A DNA stretch of 64,000 nt, from positions 186,001 through 250,000 of the forward strand of contig NW_023357374.1 of the NCBI RefSeq assembly GCF_001411555.2, in the 5' to 3' direction. Under the pieces are notes generated by a model. The model saw only the letters and a list, made by a program, of their open reading frames with translations, was not told where the DNA came from and did no database searches. The stretch is from Juglans regia. Its lineage: Eukaryota > Streptophyta > Magnoliopsida > Fagales > Juglandaceae. Numbering within the stretch: position 1 is the stretch's first letter; every line of letters begins with the position of its first letter. Both the position numbers and the translations under genes were made by a program. Shown piece by piece: positions 11,491 through 21,581 of the stretch.

Positions 11491-12009
11491 ATTAGTACAT
11501 TATTATCATCATATATAATGTAATTTTCGAACAAGTCCAAAAGAGCATGTGAAAGGATCATATAATTGGATGTCTACCTCATCAATGCACTATGCACGAT
11601 GTATAATAGCAAGCAAAAAAATTATTATTGTTATTATTATCATTGTATATAATATAACTTTCGTGTGAGGCCAGATGACCATGTAAAAAAATCATTATTG
11701 CTATTTTTTTATTTTATTTTTTACATTATTGCTATTATTATTACTATTATTATCATTATATATAATATAATTTCGAATGTGCCCAAATGAGCAAGTGAAA
11801 TGATCTCAGTACATCATGTCTACCTCACTAATGCATTATGCGTTATCATAATGCATGCAGAGAGAAAAAACCATTATTTCTATCAAGTAGAACCACTACA
11901 TGCATACAACTTTATGCACAACATTATGCATATTGAGTGTCAGCCTCATTATTTTAGATTTTTATTTTTAATTCAAAATTTAAATTTTAAGATTCTCACA
12001 ATTTCAATA
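11490..12009. repeat. Degenerate tandem repeat, unit about 130-150 bp, three copies
   Basis: Each copy contains a TTATTATCAT(C/T)ATATATAATGTAA-like core, then TTTCGxxxxxxxCCAxATGA, then a CATGTGAAA(G/T)GAT-like stretch. The copies at about 11495 and 11750 share GTCTACCTCA(T/C)xAATGCA. The array seems to resume at 42430-42560 beyond the CACTA element, which would make it the original target locus. Confidence 0.6.
12007..12009. other. Target site duplication ATA, left flank of CACTA
   Basis: Three bases ATA directly before the CACTA terminus. The same three bases follow the other terminus at 42012-42014. A 3-bp duplication is diagnostic of CACTA transposition. Confidence 0.9.
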
Positions 12010-12084
12010 CACTACAACACAATTTGTCTTTTGTAATATAGGAAACTGTCACCAAAAATTGCCGAAACGTCACTAAAGATATTT

Positions 12085-12107
12085 GGTGACGGTTTGAAAC
12101 CGTCACC
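12085..12107. repeat. Perfect 23-bp palindrome near the CACTA terminus
   Basis: 11-bp arms GGTGACGGTTT / AAACCGTCACC around a single base. Related half-sites (TAGTGACGGTT, AGTGACATTC) recur to 12190, and at the other end of the element at 41910-41990. Confidence 0.9.
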
Positions 12108-12199
12108 ATGACCGTCACCTAATATACGTCATAGAAAATAATTAGTGACGGTTTACTGTTGAATGTCACTAAGAATATTTTTAGTGACGGTTGGAGGTG

Positions 12200-12690
12200 T
12201 TCCGTTTGGTTGAACGTTCGAACGTTCCCCTTTTTTTGTGATGGTTGAGAACTGTCACAGAAAGTAACGTTCGAACGTCCAATTGAACGTTCGAACGGCA
12301 ACCCGACCGATTGGCATTCGAATGAGAGAAGTTGACGTTCGTTGATTATAGTTCGAACGTATCATATTTATGTTCGAATGTTTATGCGTCCGAACGTTAA
12401 TTATAATAAACGTTCGAACGTTAATGGACTAATGTTCAAACGTTATGGATTTAACGTTCGGACGTTATTTCGAATGTAAACGAATGAGCATTCGAATGCA
12501 AGTGGTACGCTCGGAGGTTTGTTCGAATGTTGATTGTTTAATCATTCGAACGTTTTGTTCGTTTGAGGGTTAGTATGTTCGAACGTATATGCCTACGTTC
12601 GAATATTACTATAGAGTTTTATGTATTCACGTTTGAACATTGGTTTGAATGGGAACCAATTTTTGAACGTTTTTACTTTACATTCGAACG
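12200..12690. repeat. CACTA subterminal repeat array (ACGTTCGAACGT)
   Basis: Roughly 20 copies or near-copies of the palindromic word ACGTTCGAACGT, in full or half-site form, lie within 500 bases of the terminus. Arrays like this are the binding sites of the TNPA-type protein in En/Spm elements; that role here is inferred. Confidence 0.85.
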
Positions 12691-12829
12691 TACAGATCAA
12701 AAATACTAATTTCATAAAATTTAAAAGCATACCAATTGTATCATATTACATAACATCAATTCACAAATAACAATGTTTTATAAAATTTTAAAATTATATA
12801 TTAAAACTAGCCACCACTACTGATACAAT

Positions 12830-13815
12830 TTATTTCTTCTTTTTTTCTCGCCCACCACGATTCTGTTGCAACGACATAATACGCTCCATTTGCACCATCA
12901 TCTCCCGTTGCACATGCTCTTGGACTTCACTACGTATTCTTTCCTCCTTGTAGAGCTGCTGGTCCTACAAACGCATCTCTAAATGAGACTGTCATTCTAA
13001 AAGAGACTCTAACTCTTTCTGTCTTGACCTCATATACTCATTCTTACGCCATGCAGCTTCTAAATCTTTGGTAAGATTATTAATTTGTGAACTCGATGAG
13101 GTAGAGGAGATGAACATCTATGCTTGATAGATCGTCCCAAACCTCTTGCCATACTAGACTGCGGCCCGAGCACTTGCGTGAATATGTCTATGTTACTAGG
13201 AGAGGATTCTCCAGAAGTCGACTGCATATCCATCATTTTTTCCTGTAATTTGAAAGGTAATGATCGTTAATAAGTAACGTATTAAAAGAAATAGAAATAA
13301 AAAAATTTATTCACATGTTACATAATTTATTTAACAAAATTAACATTGCTTACATAATTATCTGCAGCGACAGGATCCATCTGCTCACTATGCTCATTAG
13401 TGTGAGCTGCAGCATAGACATGAATGAGGGAAAAATTTTCAGGATCATCACGTTTTTAACAAAGCAACATTGGCAATTTTAAAAAGAAAATGTTAGTAAT
13501 TAAATAAAAGAATATCAGAAAAATAAATGAATTCTATAATTTTTTAATTACAATTTTTTCAGCGAGACGATGGAATGACCTTGAACCGGCATGATGGTAC
13601 ACAGTTAGAGTAGATCTATTATGTGCATTTGTAGAACTCAAGTGCTAAAAAATATATTAAGAATGTTAATTGTAATATGTATACATATAATATATAGAAC
13701 GAATATAAATGTAAATAATTAAAAGATATAAATGTAAAATACTTGATAATCTGGATATGCGAAAAGATCACAACACTTTCTCCAATCATCTAACTTCATA
13801 TGCTGGAAAGGAGAC
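12830..13815 (-). pseudogene. CACTA second ORF, C-terminal half (Ptta/En/Spm transposase-like)
   Basis: Coding pieces read from high to low coordinates are separated by AT-rich introns. They are SPFQHMKLDDWRKCCDLFAY (13815-13740), HLSSTNAHNRSTLTVYHHAG plus FHRLAEK (13640-13550), RDDPENFSLIHVYAAAHT (13455-13370), and a tail with MDMQSTSGESSPSNIDIFTQ and VLGPQSSMARGLGR (13250-13130). This is the order seen in the Plant transposase (Ptta/En/Spm) family, ending with a V-L-G-x-R/P-x-G-x-x-x-G-L-G-like motif. The frame continues directly from 19129 if the LTR unit and one GAGAC are removed. Frameshifts near 13110 end the readable frame. Confidence 0.75.
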
Positions 13816-15341
13816 TGTAACGCCCGTCCTTGTGGTGAGACTTTTTACAAAATATTTTTAGAAAGGACGATGGGAATTACTGTCTGATTTAAAACTTTTC
13901 ACTTGCATACCCAGGGTGCGAGACTCTACTTTTATAAAATAAAATGTGCTTTAGGATAAAAGAGGTTTACAACATAAAACATTAATTTTTACAATAAAAG
14001 GCCTCTCGGGCATTTAAAACTCGTGCCTAGACTTCCGTACTCTTCCCCATGGGCCGTGTCCGTCCTAATCATGCATTTCCTATGGGGGGAGGGACATGCA
14101 TTAAAACTAAAATGAGTCGAAGACTCGTAAGCATTACTTCATACAGTTAAAATATAACAACATAGGTTTTCATTCATGCATTCATCATTCATACATACTA
14201 TTATGTGCATGCATACGTGTCATACATGCGTTCATTTGAAAACATCATTGGACGGGGTTTTTATCTTTTAAACATAGGCTTTCTTTTTGTAAAACGTTTC
14301 TCCCGTCAGTGCCTTCATTTCTGCAAGGTTCGTGCATTCGTGCGTTCGTCCATGCATGCATACATCCATTCATTCTTATCATTTTCATTGGCTAGTACAC
14401 ATTGTTACGCCCTATGTGTTGGAGTTAGCGGTCTTCCTTTGGACCCGGACTCTGCCCGTGGCCACAGGTTGGGAATCCCTTTTTAGTCAGGGGATAGCAC
14501 TTGGTGCACTACCAGTACTACTTACCCAGCATTGCAATCTGCCCATTCATTGGTACCTTTTTCATTCATTCGTGTGGCCGTTATGTATCTTCATACATTT
14601 CATGCTTTCATGTCTTTCTTTGCTTTTCATTCATTCGTTCATGTCAAGTCGAAAGAGCGGGAGCTTTCATTCAGTTCATTCTTTCATTTAACAGTCATTT
14701 CATGTGAAAACATTTCTTTTCATGAGAAAGCATCGTTTGGGGCGTAAGCCCGAAAATCGTCTTTCTTTTTTCAGTTCATTTCAGTCCTATCCTTCGTTTA
14801 ACTGTTCGTTCATGAAAAACGTCATTTAAGAACATACATGGCCTTAAACGTCGGCTTTCATGGCATCCATAAGCATCACCTTGAACGTCGTCTCTCATGG
14901 CATCCACAAGCATCACCTCATGGCGCACATGAAAGCGTCGATTCGTAGGATCCATAAAAGCATCCATTTTCATGCCTTTCATGCGTTTTCATCAGTTTAT
15001 GGATTTTGTTAGAAAATACATACAATAGATACAGCGTATAGTCATCCATTCACATGCGTACAATTAATACTTTGGGTGTGTAAAACGGGGCTGCCAAGGC
15101 AACCTACATGCATACACATACCTTAGTGTCATTTTCTATCTAATACATAAGCAACTTAAACTATAATTAGAACTTTGCTATACTTGGAGCACTCTCCTTC
15201 TATCCCGTGCACTTACATGTCCTTTACATACTAAACCCTTCGGGGACCACTTAGGTCACCACATCTTCCAATTCAAAATCTTGTCTCGAGTGCTCATCCC
15301 CTAAAGTAAACCCATGATTCACCTTAGGATTAAGACACTAA

Positions 15342-15555
15342 GGGCAGGTTTGGGGGGTGGGATGAGACACAAAATTCTCATCTCATCTCATCATTAAACA
15401 TTTTTCAAACCTCCATACAAAATATAATAAACAATTCAACTTTTTTAAATCTCAATTCAACTTTTTCAAATCCCAATACAATAATAATACTAAAACATAA
15501 TATTTTAAACACTAAAACAAAACACAAAATTCTCATCTCACCCCCAAACCTGCCC
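15342..15555. mobile_element. Tourist-like (PIF/Harbinger) MITE, 214 bp, TSD TAA
   Basis: Terminal inverted repeats of the form GGGCAGGTTTGGGGGGTG at the left and the inverse CACCCCCAAACCTGCCC at the right are flanked by TAA (15339-15341, 15556-15558). The related giant LTR copy 2 has the uninterrupted sequence ACACTAAGACATTC at about 23306, the empty site. The interior is AT-rich and non-coding. Confidence 0.95.
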
Positions 15556-16489
15556 TAAGACATTCATCTTACTCTTCTTACAACCACATTCCGACGCATG
15601 ATTCCGATCGATGGAATCAAGCATCCCAATCCTAGATAATACGCTCGTCACTATTTTCATGCACCTTAGCCCATACTAATCCTCATTCCCATCCATATAG
15701 GCCACACGGCTCTAAGCGAACTCTGAGGCTTAAGCACCGTGTCACTATACTAGTGACAAATTACCCATTACACATGGTGAATCCGTCCGGCACATCTGTC
15801 TAACCAGATTACACATGTACCTTACCCCTTTATCACCTAAGATCAACATATGACACGTTGATCACCTGCTTGTGTAAACAAACACCATACTCCGATATCA
15901 ACCTTCTCTTAACCTGGCTAGAATGACTCTTCACGCTACTCGTCCCTTTGGACAGTTCATCCCAACACTTAACACGACAAGACCCCATTCACAATTACAC
16001 CTTATGTCACGTCATGTAGCTCGAGATTGCTCCAAAGCTACACTGTGACCTTGTCGCGTTACCCAACATTCTGCTACGTCAACTCCTAACTCATCACGAG
16101 TATGGTTCCTCACGTACTCCGGTCACATCGTTACATCTCGTCATGTTCCTGTTACGCCATTCCTACACTCTAACATTTCACCCATCATAAACATGGTTGC
16201 CAATAACCACGTCACTTCTTGACATTGCCCAGTCATGCTTCCGCTGCATACTCTTACACTTCTTCCGCTACGCACTCTTATACTTGTTCTACTACTTCAC
16301 GCTTATTCTCAGCCATAAGTCAAGTATGGTGACACCCGTCACTTTAGACTACATGCCTCACCATAGCTACCTCGGGACACTGTTCCATAGTTTCTGATAC
16401 TACTCATCACGTTTCACGCCCATCAATCACATAACCATCCTTATCTCTATGACACTCCACATGGAGTGTAGCTGCCACATGTAGTACAC

Positions 16490-17060
16490 TTCATGTATAC
16501 TCCCTTCACATACGCCACATCACCACTATGGCATACCCACCATATGGTGCATCACTCCACCACATGGACTACACTCCGCGTGTACTCCCTTTACATACGC
16601 TACATCACCACTATGGCATACTCGCCATATGGTACATCACTCCACCACATACACTCCATGTGTACTCCTTTCATCACCAGTATGGCATACCCACCATATG
16701 GTGCATCACTCCACCATATGGAGTATACTCCATGCATACTCCCTTCTCACATGCTACGCCACATCAACACTATGACGTACTCGCCATATAGTGCATCACT
16801 GCACCACATGGAATACACTCCACGTGTACTCCCCTCATACATACCATGCCACATCACCATTATGGCGTACCCGCCATATAGTACATCATTCCGCCATACA
16901 GAGTACACTTCCCATGTACTCCCTTCACATGCATTACGCCACATCACCACTATGGAATACACACCAGATGGTGCATCAATCCACCACATGGAGTACACTC
17001 TACGTGTACTCCTTTTACACGCACTACGCCAGAAGTCCACTCCACTTGTACTCATCCCGT
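16490..17060. repeat. 85-bp-type tandem repeat array in giant LTR copy 1
   Basis: About seven imperfect units built from GGCATACCCGCCATATGG, TGCATCACTCCACCACATGG and AGTACACTCC-GTGTACTCC. The units contain small palindromes (CCATATGG, GGAGTACACTCC). All long open frames across it are repeat translations rich in His, Tyr, Thr and Ser. Confidence 0.9.
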
Positions 17061-17513
17061 TCCACAATATGCCAAGAGGGTATATTTTACATATACTCTC
17101 CTTGTCTCACACTACGCCACACACAGAGTACACTCAGCGTGTACTGTTCCCATTCCACCTGCCACATCACTAATATAGCACAGTCCACGACACTGCACCG
17201 TGCACTTCCCAATTATGCCCAGCACTTCAGCGCACACTACACGGCACAATACATCTCCACCCAACGCATATATGCCCAACACCTCACGTACACACCATAT
17301 CACATCACACCACCATACTACACAGATATGCCCAACACTTCATCACACAGCACCACATCACAATACCACACTCCACAATACCAACAGCTCAGTCCACAAC
17401 CTAGTCAACTAATCAATATCTAACATAATTAACGAGGGATAGAGGGTTATACCATCGAAGGGATAACCTGTGTGTTGCTCGTTGATCGTCACAGCCGATG
17501 ATGTCGGAAGTGT

Positions 17514-17539
17514 CGTACGTGGAGGCTAACCCACGTACG
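17514..17539. repeat. Conserved hairpin in giant LTR copy 1
   Basis: 9-bp arms CGTACGTGG / CCACGTACG with an 8-base loop. Copy 2 keeps both arms (25579-25603) although the loop differs in sequence and length. Confidence 0.85.
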
Positions 17540-17559
17540 TTAACTGTTTAGGCATTTGG

Positions 17560-18480
17560 ATAGCTAGGTGTGGTCTTGGAAGGGCTCGTGAAGGGCTCGT
17601 GATGATGGCAAGGAGTGTAACATGGCGGATCTAACTGTGCACAGTAGTGGTTAGTGACGCGCAGTGGCTGTCCATCACGTGCAATGACTACCCACCACTC
17701 AAAGTGGTGGTTTGGACCTAGGGTTGGAGCTCCTGGTGGCACTGGGGTGGCGCCACGGTGGCTCACGGCGGAGGAAGGAGGGAATGGTCGTGTAGGAAGG
17801 TGGAGAAGCCATGGGGAGAGAGAGTGTGTGTGTGCATGGGTGGCAGATCGGGGTTGTGGATGGCTTGGTGGTGGCTTGAGGAGGCTGAAGGTGGAGGTCA
17901 ATCACCGTGGGTGGCGGTCCACGGCAGTGGAAGGTGTGAAACCCGTGTGTGGGAGGAGCCTCGTGCTGTGGATCAAGGGGAGGCTATGGGCCTCGGGTCA
18001 TGTGGAGGAGGAAGGGGGAGGGAAGGGGGAGACCATGGTGGCACTTGGTGGCCGTGGGTGGCCGCGTACGGCGGCCCAAGGATGGGAAATGGGTTGAAAA
18101 CCCATTTTGGCTACCTATCGTGAGGGGAGAGGGAGGGCTACACGATGAAGGCCAACTTTAGTGGAGGAGGATGGCCGGTGGGTGGGGAAGTTACTGGGAG
18201 GTGGTGTCACCAGAGGATGGTGCATAGCGGCGCAATAAGCACTAAGCCCGTTCAGGCTGTGCATGGCCAGCGGAGAGAGAGAGGGAGCGTGGGAGAGGGA
18301 TATCAGCATGGGAGGACTCACCGGCGTGAGGTGGAGCTGGTGGTGCCAGCGGTGAGGTCTGTCGACGCACTGCGGTGCCGAGCCGAGGCATGGAGCAGTT
18401 CGGCGTGGAGATAGACTGCGTATAGCGTACGCTAGGGAGAGGGAGGAGAGAGAGAGAGAGTTGAGGAAAAGTGAGGGGGA
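17560..18480 (-). other. GC-rich transcribed-region-like segment of giant LTR copy 1
   Basis: GC content rises sharply over this stretch. On the minus strand it follows a TATA-like GGGTTAAATACCC (about 18500) and a CT-rich leader (18440-18480). Overlapping open frames on both strands (17654-18414) have no recognisable domain and are not conserved in frame in copy 2, so they are not annotated as genes. Confidence 0.5.
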
Positions 18481-19124
18481 AAGGGAGGGTCTGGGTATTT
18501 AACCCAGTCTCTTCGTCTGGGGATCCACGTAACGATCTAACGATGGATCTCAAACACTGATTTGAAAATGCGTAAAACATTAACTTAATTAAAAGCACTT
18601 AGAGGAATTAAGGTAGAATATTATTTTAACTAGCTTTAGTTTATAAAATAATATTCTTCATCATTAATAAAATGATGAAGTCTCACTTAACATATTAAAG
18701 AGAATAAAACCATTTAATTGATAAAAACTTTCAACATAATTTAAATCACATAATATCTTAAATAATTGAAATCATTTTAATAATAATAATATTAAAATGA
18801 TTTCTGACAATCATAATATCTTTTGAACTCTTCAAGAATATTATGATTGTCGTATTTAGGATCAATCTTAATTCAATAACACTGAAAATACTCCTTATAA
18901 ATATTTTCAGCATATTTAAAACACTAGGCGTGGGCTAGAAGTCACACGATATCTTTCAAAACACGCCATCATGGTTCGGCATGCATGACAGGCCTTGCAG
19001 TCACTAGATAGAAGGGGTAGACAATCACAACATCTCTGCCCTCTGGATTTGCTTACGTCATAAAGATGGAACATATGTCAGAAAGAGAGAAGCGTACGTA
19101 AGAAGGAAGGACCAGGGTATTACA

Positions 19125-20240
19125 GAGACTGTGTAGCCTCTTCCAACATCTCAAACTTCTTGAAGTGGTCATGACATTGTCCATTGTGACGTCGGAATAG
19201 TGTAGCCATCAACTCATTCACGGTTCTCAAGCCCTCGCAACGGCCAAAGTCGAGGTCAAATTCATCCTAACAAGTAAATTTGGTAAAAAATATGATATAT
19301 TAATCTAGGTGAAAAAAATGTACTCTCAAAGTAAACTCACCAACACACGACTTCAAATGTACTTCTTAATTTCATTCAGAACATCTCGCCATGAGCACAC
19401 ATAAAATGAAGCATAAGCTCGAACTATTGAGCTAATATAGGAGAAAAGCGATGCTGCACTATCATCCACTCCACCAGTAGAATTATCAGGAATGGTGATC
19501 TTAATTTTTCCATGCCTTCACTTTTTCTCAAGAAAAATGCCATGTGTATAGTCACGACCGCAATGTGCAGATGCATCAACTACATGATAATAGATAGTAT
19601 AATTATAGTTATATAGTTATTGAGACAAAAGTATTAACTATATAATTAATTATCAACGACAATATTTCCTTACTAGTAGGTGTGGACTAGCTGTTGTTCT
19701 CTTGCGTGTTAACTTGATCTGCAGGAGCGGATTCCTTGAGTGGGGAGTCCTCAATGGGCTCGGGGCTTGGACTTGTTGGAGGCACATTTCTTTGTTGTCG
19801 TTTTTGCGGCACTCTTGAAAATAATTAATTATATCAAAGAAAATTAATTAGAAGAAATGTTGAAAATTCAAGATATTTTATAGTCACTTATATGAATAAA
19901 ATATTTAGTACTTTTATTCTTCATCTTCAGATGTATTTTCCATATTTGTTTCAAAATCTCTCTCAATAACATTTTCATCATCATCATGCACCTCTTCTTC
20001 ATCCTCCTTATCCACCTTCTGGCCAGATTCTTCTTCATCTTCATCTTCTGACTCTTCTTCTTCTTCCTCCTCACTTACTTGAATTGAATGATCATTTAAT
20101 ACAGACGGGTGGGACATCATCTCTACACAAGGGGAGCAACTCGAGTGCACCGAGGTCAACAAACAAGTTAATACCCTCTCCATCTTCCTGGTATGCCTCT
20201 ACAATCGGAGTGTCATCTTCATCTCCACTATTCTCGTAAT
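19125..20240 (-). pseudogene. CACTA second ORF, N-terminal and middle part
   Basis: Reading downward, an acidic stretch of Glu/Asp/Ser (20090-19920) is followed by PPTSPSPEPIEDSPLKESAP (19790-19700). Then come VDASAHCGRDYTHGIF and KIKITIPDNSTGGVDD (19590-19470), VRAYASFYVCSWRDVLNEIK (19420-19360), and DEFDLDFGRCEGLRTVNELM plus LFRRHNGQCHDHFKKFEMLE (19265-19130). These match the Ptta/En/Spm-type second gene of plant CACTA elements. It is interrupted at the GAGAC duplication and continues at 13815. A stop follows EKK (about 19530) and intron-like gaps separate the pieces. Partner of the TNP2 gene upstream. Confidence 0.75.
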
Positions 20241-20268
20241 CTGCACTCGTTCCTGCTTCATATATATT

Positions 20269-21581
20269 TCAAGGGACAAATTTTTGTATAACTAGCCAAG
20301 TTATCTCTCCATTATCTTCATCAGCACTTTTCATTAGATCAATCAAGTAATAGACTTGGGTAGCTTGACAAGCCAATACGAATGGATCATCTTCATACCA
20401 TTTAGATGCAGTATTGACACTCGTAAAGTGATTATCCATATGTATAGAAACCCAACCACTGCCTAGATCCCACCAATCACATTTAAAGACATACATTACA
20501 GACCCACCCAGATATTTCAATCCGATAATATCACGTTTGACACTATAATAGTCAATATCATATGTTCCATGACTCCCCTCGACCAACACACCAGAGTTTT
20601 GAGTCTTTCTATTACGTTTACGGTCCTGAGTATGGAATCTATAACCTCGAACCGTGTATGCAGTGTATCGAAAGTGCTCTATTTGAGGGACCACAGGCCA
20701 ATGCATACAATTCAAACGAAATTGATCCGGAATCACGAGCACGTTCTTACAAAATCTAACAATTGAAATAGTATATATTTATTATTTCATTATCCATAGT
20801 TAAAAGTATCAAAATATAACATATATATAAGTTTAGTTCATAAACGTTCTTCAAACCATCTGGAAAATTCTTCCCCGTGTCTTACCTCTACGTTTTCTAC
20901 TCCTTCCGTCCTAAGTTTGTCAATGTGCTCACTGTTATAGATAAATGCAAGAGAAGTTTATTTTAAGCACAACAGTTATAGTTAAACTTGAAGAACATTA
21001 GAATTATTCGAAGCATGGAACGACGTACCTGAGATAATCATCAATCTCCTGGCAATTATTTAGTACATACCACCGAACTTTACCCAAACTCTCCATCAAT
21101 TAAATCATAACATGTTTGTGCACCCAAGGGTCGTATATTCTGCGAAAACACTGATAGCTCATGAGGAGGTGGAGTAGCAAGATCAGCATTTCTCCCTTGA
21201 CGGTTAAATCGTGTCTCAACACCATGAAGATATAGAGAAGAAAAATGTTAACCATTCTAGGCCTCTACTATTGAACCCTCAACTCTGACTTTTTTCCCAA
21301 CAGTGCGCTTCAATCGACCCAAATATCTTTCAACAGGATACATCCAATAGAATTGCACCGGTCCACCCAACATTACCTCTCGCGGTAAATGTATTGCTAA
21401 ATGGACCATGACATCAAAAAATGATGGTGGAAAGATCTGCTCGAATTTACATAGTATAGTAGCAACGTCTTCTTCCAATTTCCGCAAGACATCTCAATTT
21501 ACTACCTGAGTGCACAAATCCTTAAAAAACATACGGAGTTGGGATATCGTGACACGTACAGTAGATGTCAGCTTCCCACGA
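20269..21581 (-). pseudogene. CACTA transposase C-terminal region: DUF4218 and DUF4216
   Basis: The frame from 21581 continues TNP2 (GKLTSTVRVTISQLRMFFKD, then a stop, then ILCKFEQIFPPSFFDVMVHL). It then gives the DUF4218 signature HLPREVMLGGPVQFYWMYP and ERYLGRLKRTVGKKVRVEGS (21487-21257). A linker includes RHGEEFSRWFEERL (about 20870). DUF4216 follows at 20742-20269 (YTVRGYRFHTQDRKR, GVLVEGSHGTYDIDYY, VFKCDWWDLGSGW). These blocks normally follow TNP2 in plant CACTA transposases. Internal stops (near 21490 and elsewhere) show the gene is dead. The LTR unit at 21582 separates it from the TNP2 part. Confidence 0.88.

Larger units (their letters stand above)
13816..19124 (-). mobile_element. 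Giant solo LTR (copy 1), 5309 bp, TSD GAGAC
   Basis: Starts TGTAACGCCC and ends GGGTATTACA on the plus strand, with the 5-bp duplication GAGAC on both sides (13811-13815, 19125-19129). It interrupts the CACTA second ORF exactly. It aligns end to end with copy 2 (21582-27216). No gag or pol frame and no internal LTR pair are visible, so a solo LTR fits best. Promoter-like sequence on the minus strand (palindromic GGGTTAAATACCC near 18500, followed by a CT-rich leader) suggests the LTR is oriented minus, beginning TGTAATACCCTGG. A Tourist-like MITE has inserted at 15342. An LTR over 5 kb is unusual; Ogre/Tat-type elements are the known case, but lineage cannot be assigned without pol. Confidence 0.88.

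Noticed and set aside
16493..17423. Long overlapping open frames in several phases over the LTR repeat array
   Set aside because: They translate an 85-bp tandem repeat; the same peptide words appear in all frames and no domain is present.
17654..18414. GC-rich open frames on both strands in LTR copy 1 as a host gene
   Set aside because: Overlapping frames in all phases, no domain, and frames not preserved in copy 2 (25838-26637).
13816..19124. Reading the giant LTR units as complete retrotransposons
   Set aside because: No gag or pol motif on either strand and no internal pair of direct terminal repeats; solo LTR explains the TG...CA ends and duplications better.
19868..20074. Lys/Met-rich ORF
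   Set aside because: Shadow of the acidic stretch of the CACTA second ORF in another frame.
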